Positions 46,464 to 55,038 of a DNA stretch of 64,000 nucleotides are shown in pieces; positions within the stretch are counted from its first letter, which is position 1; each line of letters begins with the position of its first letter. Location: NCBI RefSeq assembly GCF_036227485.1, contig NZ_CP109479.1, positions 8,494,001 to 8,558,000 of the forward strand. Reading direction: 5' to 3'. The notes beneath the pieces are model-generated. The model saw only the letters and a program-made list of their open reading frames with translations, searched no databases and had not been told where the DNA came from. Source of the DNA: Streptomyces sp. NBC_01451. GTDB lineage: Bacteria; Actinomycetota; Actinomycetes; Streptomycetales; Streptomycetaceae. Position numbers and translations under genes: made by a program.

Positions 46464-46979
46464 TCAGCGCAGGTCTGATGCGTTTCCCGAAGTGGTGTTC
46501 GGAGCGGGGTGGGTGGCGCCCGCCTCCGGGCTTTCCGGGAGGAGATGGGACAGCACCATGTAGCTGACGGTCTTCCGGATGAACGGCTCCCTGCGGATGC
46601 GTTCCAGCACGTTCTCGAAGTGCCCCACATCCGTGGCCCGCACATGCAGCAGGGCGTCCGCGCCACCCGTCACCGTCATCGCCGCCGTGATCTCCGGATG
46701 GTTGCGCACGACCTCCGCCAGCCGCCGCGGCGGCGCCGCGCCCTCGCAGTACACCTCGACGTACGCCTCCGTGCGCCAGCCGAGCGCAGACGGCTCCACC
46801 GTCGCCGTGAACCCGGTGATCACACCCGTCTCACGCAGCCGGTCCACCCGCCGCTTCACCGCCGTGGCCGACAGCCCGACCGCCGCGCCGATCTCGGCGA
46901 AGCTCGTACGGGCGTTCGCCATCAGAGTGGTGATGATCTTCCGGTCCAGCTCGTCGAAAGGCGCCGGCCTGCTGTTCAT
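46464..46979 (-). CDS. Lrp/AsnC-family regulator
   Basis: A 171-aa Lrp-type regulator. HTH (about 8-58): FDELDRKIITTLMANARTSFAEIGAAVGLSATAVKRRVDRL; RAM domain beyond about 70. ATG 46979 is the family start although the ribosome site is weak. It is upstream of the DDAH-rocD pair on the same strand, so it likely senses an amino acid such as arginine or ornithine and controls them. Confidence 0.9.
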   Translation of the reverse strand: MNSRPAPFDELDRKIITTLMANARTSFAEIGAAVGLSATAVKRRVDRLRETGVITGFTATVEPSALGWRTEAYVEVYCEGAAPPRRLAEVVRNHPEITAAMTVTGGADALLHVRATDVGHFENVLERIRREPFIRKTVSYMVLSHLLPESPEAGATHPAPNTTSGNASDLR

Positions 46980-47079
46980 CCGGGCACTGTATCCAGCGAC
47001 CGGCGGGCACCGCGCGTGTCGGCGGCTTGCGCGCCCGGCGCATGGGCACAGGTACGAATCCCACCTACACTCCACCTTC

Positions 47080-47847
47080 ATGCTGCGCGCCCTCGCCGTC
47101 GACGACGAACGCCCCTCCCTGGAGGAGTTGCTGTATCTGCTGCACGCGGATCCACGGATCGGGAGCGCGGAGGGCGCCGGTGACGCCACCGAGGCCCTGC
47201 GGCGCATCAATCGGGCCCTGGAATCGGGGCCCGGCGGACCCGAGGCCATCGACGTGGTGTTCCTCGACATCCACATGCCCGGTCTCGACGGCCTCGACCT
47301 GGCCCGGCTCCTGACCGGGTTCGCCGAGCCGCCGCTCGTCGTGTTCGTCACCGCCCACGAGGACTTCGCCGTCCAGGCGTTCGACCTCAAGGCCGTGGAC
47401 TACGTACTGAAACCCGTACGCAAGGAACGCCTGGCCGAGGCCGTCCGCCGGGCCGCCGAACTGCGGACCGGCGCCCCGCCCGTCCCCGCGCCCATACCCG
47501 TGCACGAACCCGACCCCGACCACATACCCGTCGAACTCGGCGGAGTGACCCGCTTCGTCGCCGTCGACGACATCACCCACGTCGAGGCCCAGGGCGACTA
47601 CGCCCGTCTGCACACCGACCGGGGCAGCCACCTCGTACGCATCCCGCTCTCCACCCTGGAGGAGCGCTGGCGGGCCCGCGGGTTCGTGCGCATCCACCGC
47701 CGCCATCTCGTCGCCCTGCGCCACATCGGCGAACTCCGCCTCGACGCGGGCACCGTGAGCGTCCTGGTCGGCGCCGAGGAACTCCAGGTCAGCCGACGGC
47801 ACGCCCGCGAGCTGCGCGACCTGCTGATGCGCCGGCCCGCGAGCTGA
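47080..47847 (+). CDS. LytTR-type response regulator
   Basis: A 255-aa regulator. Receiver domain 1-125: acidic pair Asp8-Asp9, phospho-acceptor Asp63 (VVFLDIHMPG), Lys in VLKPVRKE. A Pro-rich linker precedes the LytTR DNA-binding domain (about 150-250: VDDITHVEAQGDYARLHT, FVRIHRRHLVAL). A TACACT box ends eight bases before ATG 47080 with no ribosome site between, so a leaderless message is likely. Its kinase is the last gene of this unit. Confidence 0.92.
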   Translation: MLRALAVDDERPSLEELLYLLHADPRIGSAEGAGDATEALRRINRALESGPGGPEAIDVVFLDIHMPGLDGLDLARLLTGFAEPPLVVFVTAHEDFAVQAFDLKAVDYVLKPVRKERLAEAVRRAAELRTGAPPVPAPIPVHEPDPDHIPVELGGVTRFVAVDDITHVEAQGDYARLHTDRGSHLVRIPLSTLEERWRARGFVRIHRRHLVALRHIGELRLDAGTVSVLVGAEELQVSRRHARELRDLLMRRPAS

Positions 47848-47864
47848 AGGGCGGAGCCCCACCC

Positions 47865-48230
47865 ATGCCCCAGGACCCCTCCGAACGCCGGGTCGTCGTC
47901 ACCGGTCCTCCCCGGCGCACCCGCCGGAGCTCCGGCTACTACCGGCCGCGTACCGAGATCGACGAGCAGACCACCCTCGGCCACACCTACGTCCGCTCCC
48001 TGATGCGCTCCCAACTCCGCGCCGCCTTCGCCGTGTTCGCCGTCCTCGCGCTGCTCATCGCCCCGCTGCCGCTGCTCTTCGCGGCGATGCCGGAAGCCCA
48101 CCGACTGGAGTGGCTGATCCTCGGCTTCGGCCTCTACACGCCCCTGGTACTGCTCGCCCGCTGGTACGTACGGCGCGCCGAACGCAACGAGCGGGACTTC
48201 GTCCGGCTGGTCGAGGACCAGGACCGCTGA
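47865..48230 (+). CDS. Small two-helix membrane protein of the symporter operon
   Basis: A 121-aa protein. A basic N-terminal cytosolic part (RRVVVTGPPRRTRRSSGYYRP) precedes two helices (about 53-78 and 84-101). By position it equals the YjcH-like (DUF485) proteins next to ActP-type acetate symporters, though the sequence match is weak by eye. It begins 17 bases after the regulator gene, in the same operon. It may stabilise or regulate the symporter. Confidence 0.7.
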   Translation: MPQDPSERRVVVTGPPRRTRRSSGYYRPRTEIDEQTTLGHTYVRSLMRSQLRAAFAVFAVLALLIAPLPLLFAAMPEAHRLEWLILGFGLYTPLVLLARWYVRRAERNERDFVRLVEDQDR

Positions 48231-48233
48231 GCC

Positions 48234-48333
48234 ATGAACGGGAACACGAACGGGAATGGGAACAGGGACGGGCGCATGAACGGGAACCGGTCCGTATGAA
48301 CGAGAACTCCGTATGAACGAGAACTCCGTATGA
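48234..48333 (+). promoter_or_regulatory. Relay of three ATGA-linked mini-ORFs made by a 17-bp tandem repeat
   Basis: Three short frames lead into the symporter: 48234-48299 (21 codons, MNGNTNGNGNRDG...), 48296-48316 (MNENSV) and 48313-48333 (MNENSV). Each stop overlaps the next start as ATGA, and the last overlaps the symporter ATG 48330. The three starts at 48296, 48313 and 48330 lie in perfect 17-base repeats (48291-48341). Ribosomes could pass down the chain by reinitiation. Confidence 0.75.
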
Positions 48334-50093
48334 ACGAGAACTACGCCGTCCCGGCCGTCGCCCTCGTCGTCGTGGCGACGGTCTTCGTCGGCGCGTTCGG
48401 CCTGCGCATCTCCCGCACCACCTCCGACTTCTACGTCGCCTCCCGCACCGTCGGCCCCCGTCTCAACGCCGCCGCGATCAGCGGCGAGTACCTCTCCGCC
48501 GCCTCCTTCCTCGGCATCGCCGGGCTGGTCCTCGTCCAGGGCCCCGACATGCTCTGGTACCCCGTCGGCTACACCGCCGGCTACCTCCTGCTGCTTCTCT
48601 TCGTCGCCGCCCCGCTGCGCCGCTCCGGCGCCTACACGCTCCCCGACTTCGCCGAGGCCCGCCTCGCCTCCCAGGCCGTACGACGGCTCGCCGGGGCCTT
48701 CGTGGTGGGTGTGGGGTGGCTCTACCTCCTGCCCCAGCTCCAGGGCGCCGGGCTGACGCTGGCCGTACTGACCGACGCGCCCGACTGGGCCGGCGGGGTC
48801 ATCGTCGCCGTCGTCGTGGTCGCCACCGTCGCCGCCGGAGGAATGCGCAGCATCACCTTCGTCCAGGCCTTCCAGTACTGGCTGAAGCTCACCGCGCTCC
48901 TCGTCCCCGCCCTCTTCCTCGTCCTCGCCTGGCAGGGCGACGGTGCCCCGAGCCGCCCCTTCGACGAACCCGCCACCTTCCGCGAGCGGCGCGTCGTCCG
49001 CGTCGAGGGCGACCTCGCCCTGAGGCTCAAGGCCCCGCTCACCGTCACCGTGACCGGCACGGTCGACGGCCGCCCGCACCAGGACCAGGTCCTCCACCTC
49101 CCCGCCGGCACCCATCACATCGACGGGGGCACCCGCCTCACCTTCGCCAAGGGCGCCGCCGTGCCCGAGGCCGACCGCGGCACCAACGGCGGCATGTCGA
49201 CCTCCCTCGCCGAGGGCCGCGAGGAACGCCCGCTGTACGCCACGTACGGCCTGATCCTGGCCACCTTCCTCGGCACCATGGGCCTGCCGCACGTCGTGGT
49301 CCGCTTCTACACGAGCCCGCACGGCGTCGCCGCCCGCCGCACCACGGTCGCCGTCCTCGGCCTCATCGGCGCCTTCTACCTCCTGCCGCCCGTCTACGGG
49401 GCCCTGGGCCGCCTCTACGCCCCCGAACTGGCCCTCACCGCCGACGCCGACGCCGCCGTCCTCCTGCTGCCCGACCGAGTGATCGGCGGCCTCGGGGGCG
49501 ATCTGCTCGGCGCGCTGGTGGCGGGCGGCGCCTTCGCCGCGTTCCTGTCCACCGCGTCGGGGCTCACCATGGCCGTCGCCGGCGTCCTCACCCAGGACGT
49601 CCTGCCCTCGCGCGGCGTACGGCACTTCCGGCTCGGTACGGTCATCGCCATGGCCGTACCGCTCGCCGCCAGCGCCATCGTCGGCGGACTCCCCGTCGCC
49701 GACGCCGTCGGGCTCGCCTTCGCCGTGTCCGCGTCCTCCTTCTGCCCGCTGCTCGTCCTCGGCATCTGGTGGCGCCGGCTGACCCCGCCGGGCGCCGCCG
49801 CCGGGATGCTGGTCGGCGGGGGCTCCGCGCTCCTCGCCGTGGCCGCGACCATGGCGGGCTTCCCGGGCACGGGCGCCCTGCACGCCCTGCTGGCCTGGCC
49901 CGCCCTCTGGTCGGTGCCCCTGGGCTTCCTCACCATGGTTCTGGTGTCCCTGGCCACCCCGGGCCGCGTCCCGGCCGGTACGGCGGCCATCCTGGCCCGC
50001 TTCCACCTGCCGGAGGAACTGTCCGGGGCACACGGCGGCCACGGCGGCCACGGTCTCTCCGGAGGCGCGCGTACGGAGGTGACCCGGCCGTGA
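48330..50093 (+). CDS. Cation/acetate-type solute:sodium symporter
   Basis: A 587-aa SSS-family transporter with about 13 helices. The start MNENYAVPAVALVVVATVFVGAFGLRISRTTSDFYVASRTVGPRLNAAAISGEYLSAASFLGIAG is the classic ActP/MctP N-terminus. A hydrophilic insertion of about 100 residues (about 205-300), rich in charged and Gly residues, sits between central helices. Substrate is probably acetate or another short monocarboxylate. The ATG follows a relay of mini-ORFs; its stop overlaps the kinase GTG. Confidence 0.9.
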   Translation: MNENYAVPAVALVVVATVFVGAFGLRISRTTSDFYVASRTVGPRLNAAAISGEYLSAASFLGIAGLVLVQGPDMLWYPVGYTAGYLLLLLFVAAPLRRSGAYTLPDFAEARLASQAVRRLAGAFVVGVGWLYLLPQLQGAGLTLAVLTDAPDWAGGVIVAVVVVATVAAGGMRSITFVQAFQYWLKLTALLVPALFLVLAWQGDGAPSRPFDEPATFRERRVVRVEGDLALRLKAPLTVTVTGTVDGRPHQDQVLHLPAGTHHIDGGTRLTFAKGAAVPEADRGTNGGMSTSLAEGREERPLYATYGLILATFLGTMGLPHVVVRFYTSPHGVAARRTTVAVLGLIGAFYLLPPVYGALGRLYAPELALTADADAAVLLLPDRVIGGLGGDLLGALVAGGAFAAFLSTASGLTMAVAGVLTQDVLPSRGVRHFRLGTVIAMAVPLAASAIVGGLPVADAVGLAFAVSASSFCPLLVLGIWWRRLTPPGAAAGMLVGGGSALLAVAATMAGFPGTGALHALLAWPALWSVPLGFLTMVLVSLATPGRVPAGTAAILARFHLPEELSGAHGGHGGHGLSGGARTEVTRP

Positions 50094-51304
50094 GCGGATT
50101 CCTCGCCGGCCTCTGCGTGGCCGTCCTCCCGCTGCTGGCCGCCGGCTTCTGGCTCGGCCGGCGCACCGCCCGCCCCGAACGCCTCGGCGGCCTCGGCACC
50201 CCCGTCGAGCACGCCACCTTCGAGACCCTGCACACCGCCTCCCTCGCCGCGCCCCCGCTGCGCGCCGGCCTCACCGAGGAGACCGCGGGCCGCTCGGCCC
50301 GACGGCTGCGCACCCTGCTCGGCACGGACGCCCTCTGTCTCACCGACCAGAAGTCGGTCCTCGTCTGGGACGGCGTCGGCGAACACCACCGCGCCGAGAT
50401 CATGGAACGCCTCGCCGGACCCCTGGAATCCGGGCGCGGCGAAGCCTTCCGCCTCACCTGCGACTCCCCGGACTGCCCGCTGCGCTGGGCCGTCGTGGCC
50501 CCCCTCACCGTCGACGACCGCGTCCACGGCGCCCTCGTCGCCTGCGCGCCCCGCGAGTCAGCGGTCCTCGTCCGCGCCGCGGGGGAGGTCGCGCGGTGGG
50601 TCTCCGTCCAACTGGAGTTGGCGGACCTGGACCAGTCCCGCACCCGCCTCATCGAGGCCGAGATCAAGGCACTTCGCGCCCAGATATCCCCGCACTTCAT
50701 CTTCAACTCGCTCGCGGTGATCGCCTCGTTCGTGCGCACCGATCCCGAGCGCGCCCGCGAACTGCTCCTGGAATTCGCCGACTTCACCCGCTACTCGTTC
50801 CGCAGGCACGGCGACTTCACCACCCTCGCCGATGAACTCCACGCCATCGACCACTACTTGGCGCTGGTCCGGGCCCGCTTCGGCGACCGCCTCTCCGTCA
50901 CCCTGCAGATCGCCCCCGAGGTCCTCCCGGTCGCCCTGCCCTTCCTCTGCCTCCAGCCCCTCGTGGAGAACGCGGTCAAACACGGCCTGGAGGGCAGGGC
51001 GGCGTTCGCGGGCAAGAGCCACATCAGCATCACCGCGCAGGACGCGGGCGCCGAGGCCCTGGTCGTCATCGAGGACGACGGCGCCGGCATGGACCCGGTC
51101 CTGCTCCGCCGTATCCTCGCGGGCGAGGTCAGCCCGTCGGGCGGCATCGGCCTCTCGAACGTGGACGACCGTCTCCGCCAGGTCTACGGGGACGACCACG
51201 GCCTCGTCATCGAGACAGCCCTCGGCGCCGGCATGAAGATCACCGCCCGGCTGCCGAAGTACCAGCCGGGCGTCCACTCGGCAGGCCGGCTCTTCGAGAA
51301 CTGA
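50090..51304 (+). CDS. LytS-like sensor histidine kinase
   Basis: A 404-aa kinase. One N-terminal helix (about 4-23), a GAF-like sensor domain (about 60-170), then the HisKA_LytS region with phospho-His202 in QISPHFIFNSLAVIASF and the GHKL ATPase: N-box LVENAVKHGLEG, DDGAGMD and GGIGLSNVDDRL. It pairs with the LytTR regulator at 47080. GTG 50090 overlaps the symporter stop, so sensor and transporter are made together. Confidence 0.92.
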   Translation: MSGFLAGLCVAVLPLLAAGFWLGRRTARPERLGGLGTPVEHATFETLHTASLAAPPLRAGLTEETAGRSARRLRTLLGTDALCLTDQKSVLVWDGVGEHHRAEIMERLAGPLESGRGEAFRLTCDSPDCPLRWAVVAPLTVDDRVHGALVACAPRESAVLVRAAGEVARWVSVQLELADLDQSRTRLIEAEIKALRAQISPHFIFNSLAVIASFVRTDPERARELLLEFADFTRYSFRRHGDFTTLADELHAIDHYLALVRARFGDRLSVTLQIAPEVLPVALPFLCLQPLVENAVKHGLEGRAAFAGKSHISITAQDAGAEALVVIEDDGAGMDPVLLRRILAGEVSPSGGIGLSNVDDRLRQVYGDDHGLVIETALGAGMKITARLPKYQPGVHSAGRLFEN

Positions 51305-51355
51305 CCCGACCCGCCACCGCTCCACCACTGCGCCACCACTGACGTTGATCCATTC

Positions 51356-51385
51356 GGGTGGACGGGCATCGGGTGGACGGGCATC
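51356..51385. repeat. 15-bp direct repeat, two copies
   Basis: Two perfect copies of gggtggacgggcatc (51356-51370, 51371-51385), a further partial unit after. The second copy overlaps the stop codon of the small membrane gene on the minus strand. Confidence 0.7.
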
Positions 51386-51554
51386 AGGTGGGCCGGCTGA
51401 CCACCATCCCGAGAGTGATCAGACCCAGCACCACCCAGCCGAACCACAGCCAGCCGTTGCTGCCGAGCGCCACCGTGTAGGCCGTCACCACGACGAGCCC
51501 GCCCACGGTGAGCACCCCCATGGTCTTCGTGGAACCGTTCGTGGAACCGGGCAT
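51384..51554 (-). CDS. Small two-helix membrane protein (56 aa)
   Basis: A 56-aa protein with two hydrophobic segments (about 11-29 and 33-51). No family recognised. GAGGAGGGTG lies seven bases before ATG 51554, giving good support for translation. It is 13 bases after the kinase stop, so it is in the kinase operon; a role in kinase or wall signalling is only a guess. Confidence 0.65.
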   Translation of the reverse strand: MPGSTNGSTKTMGVLTVGGLVVVTAYTVALGSNGWLWFGWVVLGLITLGMVVSRPT

Positions 51555-51567
51555 CGCAACACCCTCC

Positions 51568-53436
51568 TCATGGCTCTTCTCCCTCCATGGTGCCCCCGTT
51601 CTGCTTCCGAACGGTGCACACGACGAAATGCGTTCCGGAGTCCCACGCTCCACCGCTCGTCCAGGACCCGGCCTCGTAGACCGACGGGTCGAAGCCGTAG
51701 TCGGCCGGCGGCACGTCCTTCGCGCAGGCCGCGTCCGACATGTCCCGTGCCTTGTCGAAGGGGACACCGGCGTCCAGTCGGGCGAACCCGAGGACCTGCT
51801 CGTCGTGCGGCTCGGTGCAGGCGATCAGCCGGGCCTCCCGCCCGGAGGGCGCCTGGAGACAGTCCCGCTTCTGCATGGTGGCCGTGTCCCGGAACGCCTG
51901 CCCGGGCTCGCGGTACGGCCCCAACGGCCCGTACACCGGCCCGTGCGCACCGAGCAGCAGACAGGCCGTACGTCCGTCGGCGGCAGCGAAGCCGCCCTCG
52001 GCCGGTACGACGGCATACCCGCGTACGTCCGCCAGCTTCTCCCGGAGATCCCGGGTCCGCTCCTCGCACCGGGCGGGCCCCTGCTCCCGCGCCTCGGCGG
52101 CGGACCCGGCCTCCACGACCGCCAGCACCTGACCGTCCGGCGGCGCGTCCCGGCAGGTCGGGTCCACGGTCAGGCGTGGCGTCCCCTGGAAGCGCGTGCC
52201 GCCGGGCCAGTCGGCGATCACACAGTCGCCCTCCGACAGGGGTGCGGCGAGACCGACGGGGTCGCCGTACGGCTTCTGCACGGTCCGCTCGTCGCCGCTG
52301 TCCGTCGGGTTCCCCAGGGTGAACCAGAGCCCGAGACCGGCCAGCGCGACCCCGAGCAGGGCGCCCAGGGCTGCCGGGAGCGCCCGGGTGCGCCGGGGAG
52401 GCGGCGGCACGGGCACGGGCGGGCGGGGGCCGGGCGGGTACGCGGCCGGGTCCGTGGGCTGGTGCAGGGCAGGTGCGGGCACGTACTGGTGCCCGTTCAG
52501 GTGTTCCGGCGCACCCCACGGGGGCATCGACCCCGGGTCCGTCCTGGTGCGCTCGTACGCGTCGACCTCGGGTGTGACGATGCGGTGCAGGGCGGCTTCC
52601 GCGCGGGCCGCCGTGATCCGCTGGACCGGGTCCTTGGCGAGCATCGCCTCCAGCACCGGTCCCAGCGCGCCCGCCCGCTCCGGTTTCCGGGGCTCCTCCA
52701 TGACCACCGCGGTGATCTCCGCGAGATGCGTGTCCCTCTCGAACGGCCCGACGCCCTCGACGGCGCAGTACAGCGTGCAGCCCAGCGAGAACAGGTCGGC
52801 GGCGGCGGTCGGCGGCCCGCCCGTGGCACGCTCGGGTGCCAGATAGCCGGCTGTGCCGATCAGGGCGGACGTCAGCGTGTACCGCGTCTCGCCCGCGTCC
52901 GGCTGCACCGAGATGCCGTAGTCGGTGAGCAGGATCCGGGCGTACGGCGTCCCGGTGCGGTCCGGCGCCAGCAGGATGTTCGCGGGCTTGACGTCCCGGT
53001 GCATGATGCCCTGCTCGTGACCGGCCGTCAGCGCGTCCAGGACGGCGAGGCCGATACGGGCGCACTCGGCGGGTGCGAGGGGACCGCGCATACCGATCAG
53101 GTCACGCAGGTCGAGGGCGCCCGCCACGTACTCCATGACGATCCACGGCAGTCCCTCGTGCTCCAGTACGTCGTGCACGGTCACCACGTTCGGGTTGCCG
53201 CGCAGCACGGCCGCGTGGCGGGCCTCGGCGCGGGCCCGGGCGACCCGGGCGGTGCGCTCCGCGGTGGCCTCGCCCGGATCACGGAACACGATCTCCTTGA
53301 GGGCGACCTCGCAGGCGAGTCTCTGGTCGTGGGCGAGCCAGACGTGGCCCATGCCGCCGCTGCCGAGTCGGTTGAGCAGCAGGTATCGGCCGGCTATGAC
53401 CCGGCCCACTCCCGATGTGGGTGGTCCTGATGGCAT
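51568..53436 (-). CDS. Transmembrane Ser/Thr protein kinase
   Basis: A 622-aa PknB-type kinase. Gly-loop LGSGGMG (24-30), Lys47 (ALKEI), HRDVKPANILL with Asp148, and the activation-loop anchor as DYG (Asp172-Tyr173-Gly174) in place of DFG. The kinase domain ends at about 290, then a Pro-rich linker, one helix (about 350-372: ALGALLGVALAGLGLWFTL) and a Cys-containing extracellular domain (about 380-622) unlike PASTA repeats. GGAG lies near ATG 53436. The substrate is unknown. Confidence 0.93.
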   Translation of the reverse strand: MPSGPPTSGVGRVIAGRYLLLNRLGSGGMGHVWLAHDQRLACEVALKEIVFRDPGEATAERTARVARARAEARHAAVLRGNPNVVTVHDVLEHEGLPWIVMEYVAGALDLRDLIGMRGPLAPAECARIGLAVLDALTAGHEQGIMHRDVKPANILLAPDRTGTPYARILLTDYGISVQPDAGETRYTLTSALIGTAGYLAPERATGGPPTAAADLFSLGCTLYCAVEGVGPFERDTHLAEITAVVMEEPRKPERAGALGPVLEAMLAKDPVQRITAARAEAALHRIVTPEVDAYERTRTDPGSMPPWGAPEHLNGHQYVPAPALHQPTDPAAYPPGPRPPVPVPPPPRRTRALPAALGALLGVALAGLGLWFTLGNPTDSGDERTVQKPYGDPVGLAAPLSEGDCVIADWPGGTRFQGTPRLTVDPTCRDAPPDGQVLAVVEAGSAAEAREQGPARCEERTRDLREKLADVRGYAVVPAEGGFAAADGRTACLLLGAHGPVYGPLGPYREPGQAFRDTATMQKRDCLQAPSGREARLIACTEPHDEQVLGFARLDAGVPFDKARDMSDAACAKDVPPADYGFDPSVYEAGSWTSGGAWDSGTHFVVCTVRKQNGGTMEGEEP

Positions 53437-53489
53437 CCGGTGACTCCGCTGTTGGGTGGATCGTTGGCCGCGGGCCCGTGGGGGCCGGT

Positions 53490-53510
53490 CGCGCGGTTCC
53501 CCGCGCCCCT
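53490..53510. repeat. Interspersed GCGCGGTTCCCC-type repeat, copy 2
   Basis: Reads cgcgcggttccccgcgcccc, almost identical to the copy at 19243. It lies between the kinase gene and the end of the lipoprotein gene. Confidence 0.65.
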
Positions 53511-54960
53511 AGGGGGCGAGTTGCGCGCCCGGCGTTTCCGATGCTGTGGCTGTCGTCGGAGGCGGGTCGCTCGGCTCGGGGGGTGGTGGGTCGGGGGGTG
53601 CGCCGGTGGTTTCCGATGGCGCGCTGGGCGGGTCGCTCGGTGGCGGTGGAGGAGGCGGGGGCGGGGGAGGCGGGGGTGGTTCGGAGGAGGGTGCCTCACT
53701 GGTGGGGCCGGTGTCGGGGGTGCCGCTGTTGGGGCCCGACGGTGCGGGATCGGACGAGGGCGGCTCGGAAGCCGCGCTCGGCGTGGGTTCGTCGCCGGAC
53801 GAGGGCGGAGACACCGGGGGAGCGGTCGACGGAGCCGACGGGCCGCTCCCGCCGGGTGACGGAGTGTCGGACCCCGGAGCCGAACTCGGCCCGGAACCTG
53901 GCGCCGACCCCGACCCCGACCCCGACCCCGATCCCGGCCCTGTGCCCGTCCCGGAGGGAGTCGTGCCGCCGTTTCCGCCGCCGCCGCTCCCGTCGTCCGG
54001 CGATCCGGACTCGATGCGCACGTTCAGCCTCACGTACGAGCCGAAGGGAAGCGCTGTCCCCGGACCCGGGTCCGACCCGGTGACCGTGGCGTCGGACGGC
54101 GGCAGCCCGGCGCTGTCGTACGCCGTCGCCAGGCCCAGGGTCGTCAGCCGGCTGCTCGCGGCGCCGAAGGTCGTCCCGGCGAGGGGCGGTACCGGGTGCC
54201 GCTCGCGCGTGTCGAAGACCTTGTCGGCCTCGCCCCTGGTCCCGGTTCGGCGGTAGATGCCCCGCTCCGGTTCGTCCACGTCGATCAGCGCGAACCGGTC
54301 GACCTTGCTGGGCGCGGGGCGTACGAGCACGACCTCGTCGGCGTCGTAGTCGCTCCACTTCCTGTTGCCGTCCTCGAACTCGACGGAAATCCGGTTCGTG
54401 GCACCCTTGAACGGCTTCAGCGGATTTCCGCATGAACACTTCACGGCGGGAACTCCCGCCTCATCGACGAGAACCGCGATTCCCGCCTGGAGCAACGCGT
54501 CGTAGGGGACCGCTTTTTCCTTCTTGTAGTCGTGATTCTTCACGAGGGTGTCGTGGCGCAGGAGAACCGGCGTGAGCCGGTCGAGATAGGCGGGAATCCC
54601 ACTCTGCGGAATATCGACCACACGTGCCCATTCCTGGGCCTTCCTGTTGTTCCTGGGGTCGGTGAGGAATTTTTCCAGCCGGTCGACGTCGCAGACCGTC
54701 GGTTTCCTCGTGCCCCCGTACAGGCCGGGCGTGCTGCCCTGCTGCAGGCTGCTGCCGTGTGCGGGCTGGGAACGGACCTGGGCGTCATGCCCCAGGCCGC
54801 TGTTCTCGTCGAAGAACGGCGCTAGGGAGGGCACCCCCGAAGCCACCGCCTTCACCACCGTCGGCGGTATCTCCCTGTCGCAACTGCTGGCTAATAGAAC
54901 GCACAACAGTGCGACGGCAAGCCGCTGCGGACCAGGTTTCCTGAAAGCGTGAAGTGTCAT
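53509..54960 (-). CDS. Secreted proline-rich protein with DUF6777-like domain; contains a TTA codon
   Basis: A 483-aa exported protein. The signal segment ends in LLASSC (Cys27), an atypical lipobox, so it is probably a lipoprotein. Residues about 70-230 form a domain I associate with DUF6777; about 250-320 resembles a PASTA-like repeat (GTTFGAASSRLTTLGLATAY). The tail (330-483) is Gly/Ser/Pro-rich with 14 consecutive prolines. Codon 23 is TTA (54892-54894), suggesting bldA control. ATG 54960 follows GGGGGAG. Same strand as the kinase. Confidence 0.82.
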   Translation of the reverse strand: MTLHAFRKPGPQRLAVALLCVLLASSCDREIPPTVVKAVASGVPSLAPFFDENSGLGHDAQVRSQPAHGSSLQQGSTPGLYGGTRKPTVCDVDRLEKFLTDPRNNRKAQEWARVVDIPQSGIPAYLDRLTPVLLRHDTLVKNHDYKKEKAVPYDALLQAGIAVLVDEAGVPAVKCSCGNPLKPFKGATNRISVEFEDGNRKWSDYDADEVVLVRPAPSKVDRFALIDVDEPERGIYRRTGTRGEADKVFDTRERHPVPPLAGTTFGAASSRLTTLGLATAYDSAGLPPSDATVTGSDPGPGTALPFGSYVRLNVRIESGSPDDGSGGGGNGGTTPSGTGTGPGSGSGSGSGSAPGSGPSSAPGSDTPSPGGSGPSAPSTAPPVSPPSSGDEPTPSAASEPPSSDPAPSGPNSGTPDTGPTSEAPSSEPPPPPPPPPPPPPPSDPPSAPSETTGAPPDPPPPEPSDPPPTTATASETPGAQLAP

Positions 54961-55038
54961 ACCGCTCCCCCCGGCGGATACGTCACGTCCATGCTACTGA
55001 ATGCGAATGTGTTTCAGGCAAGGGGAATAAAAGTTGAT

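Noticed and set aside
47598..50051. Over 800-codon minus-strand frame opposite the symporter
   Set aside because: Composition is a shadow of the symporter codons (Gly/Glu/Arg/Ala runs) with no recognisable domain.
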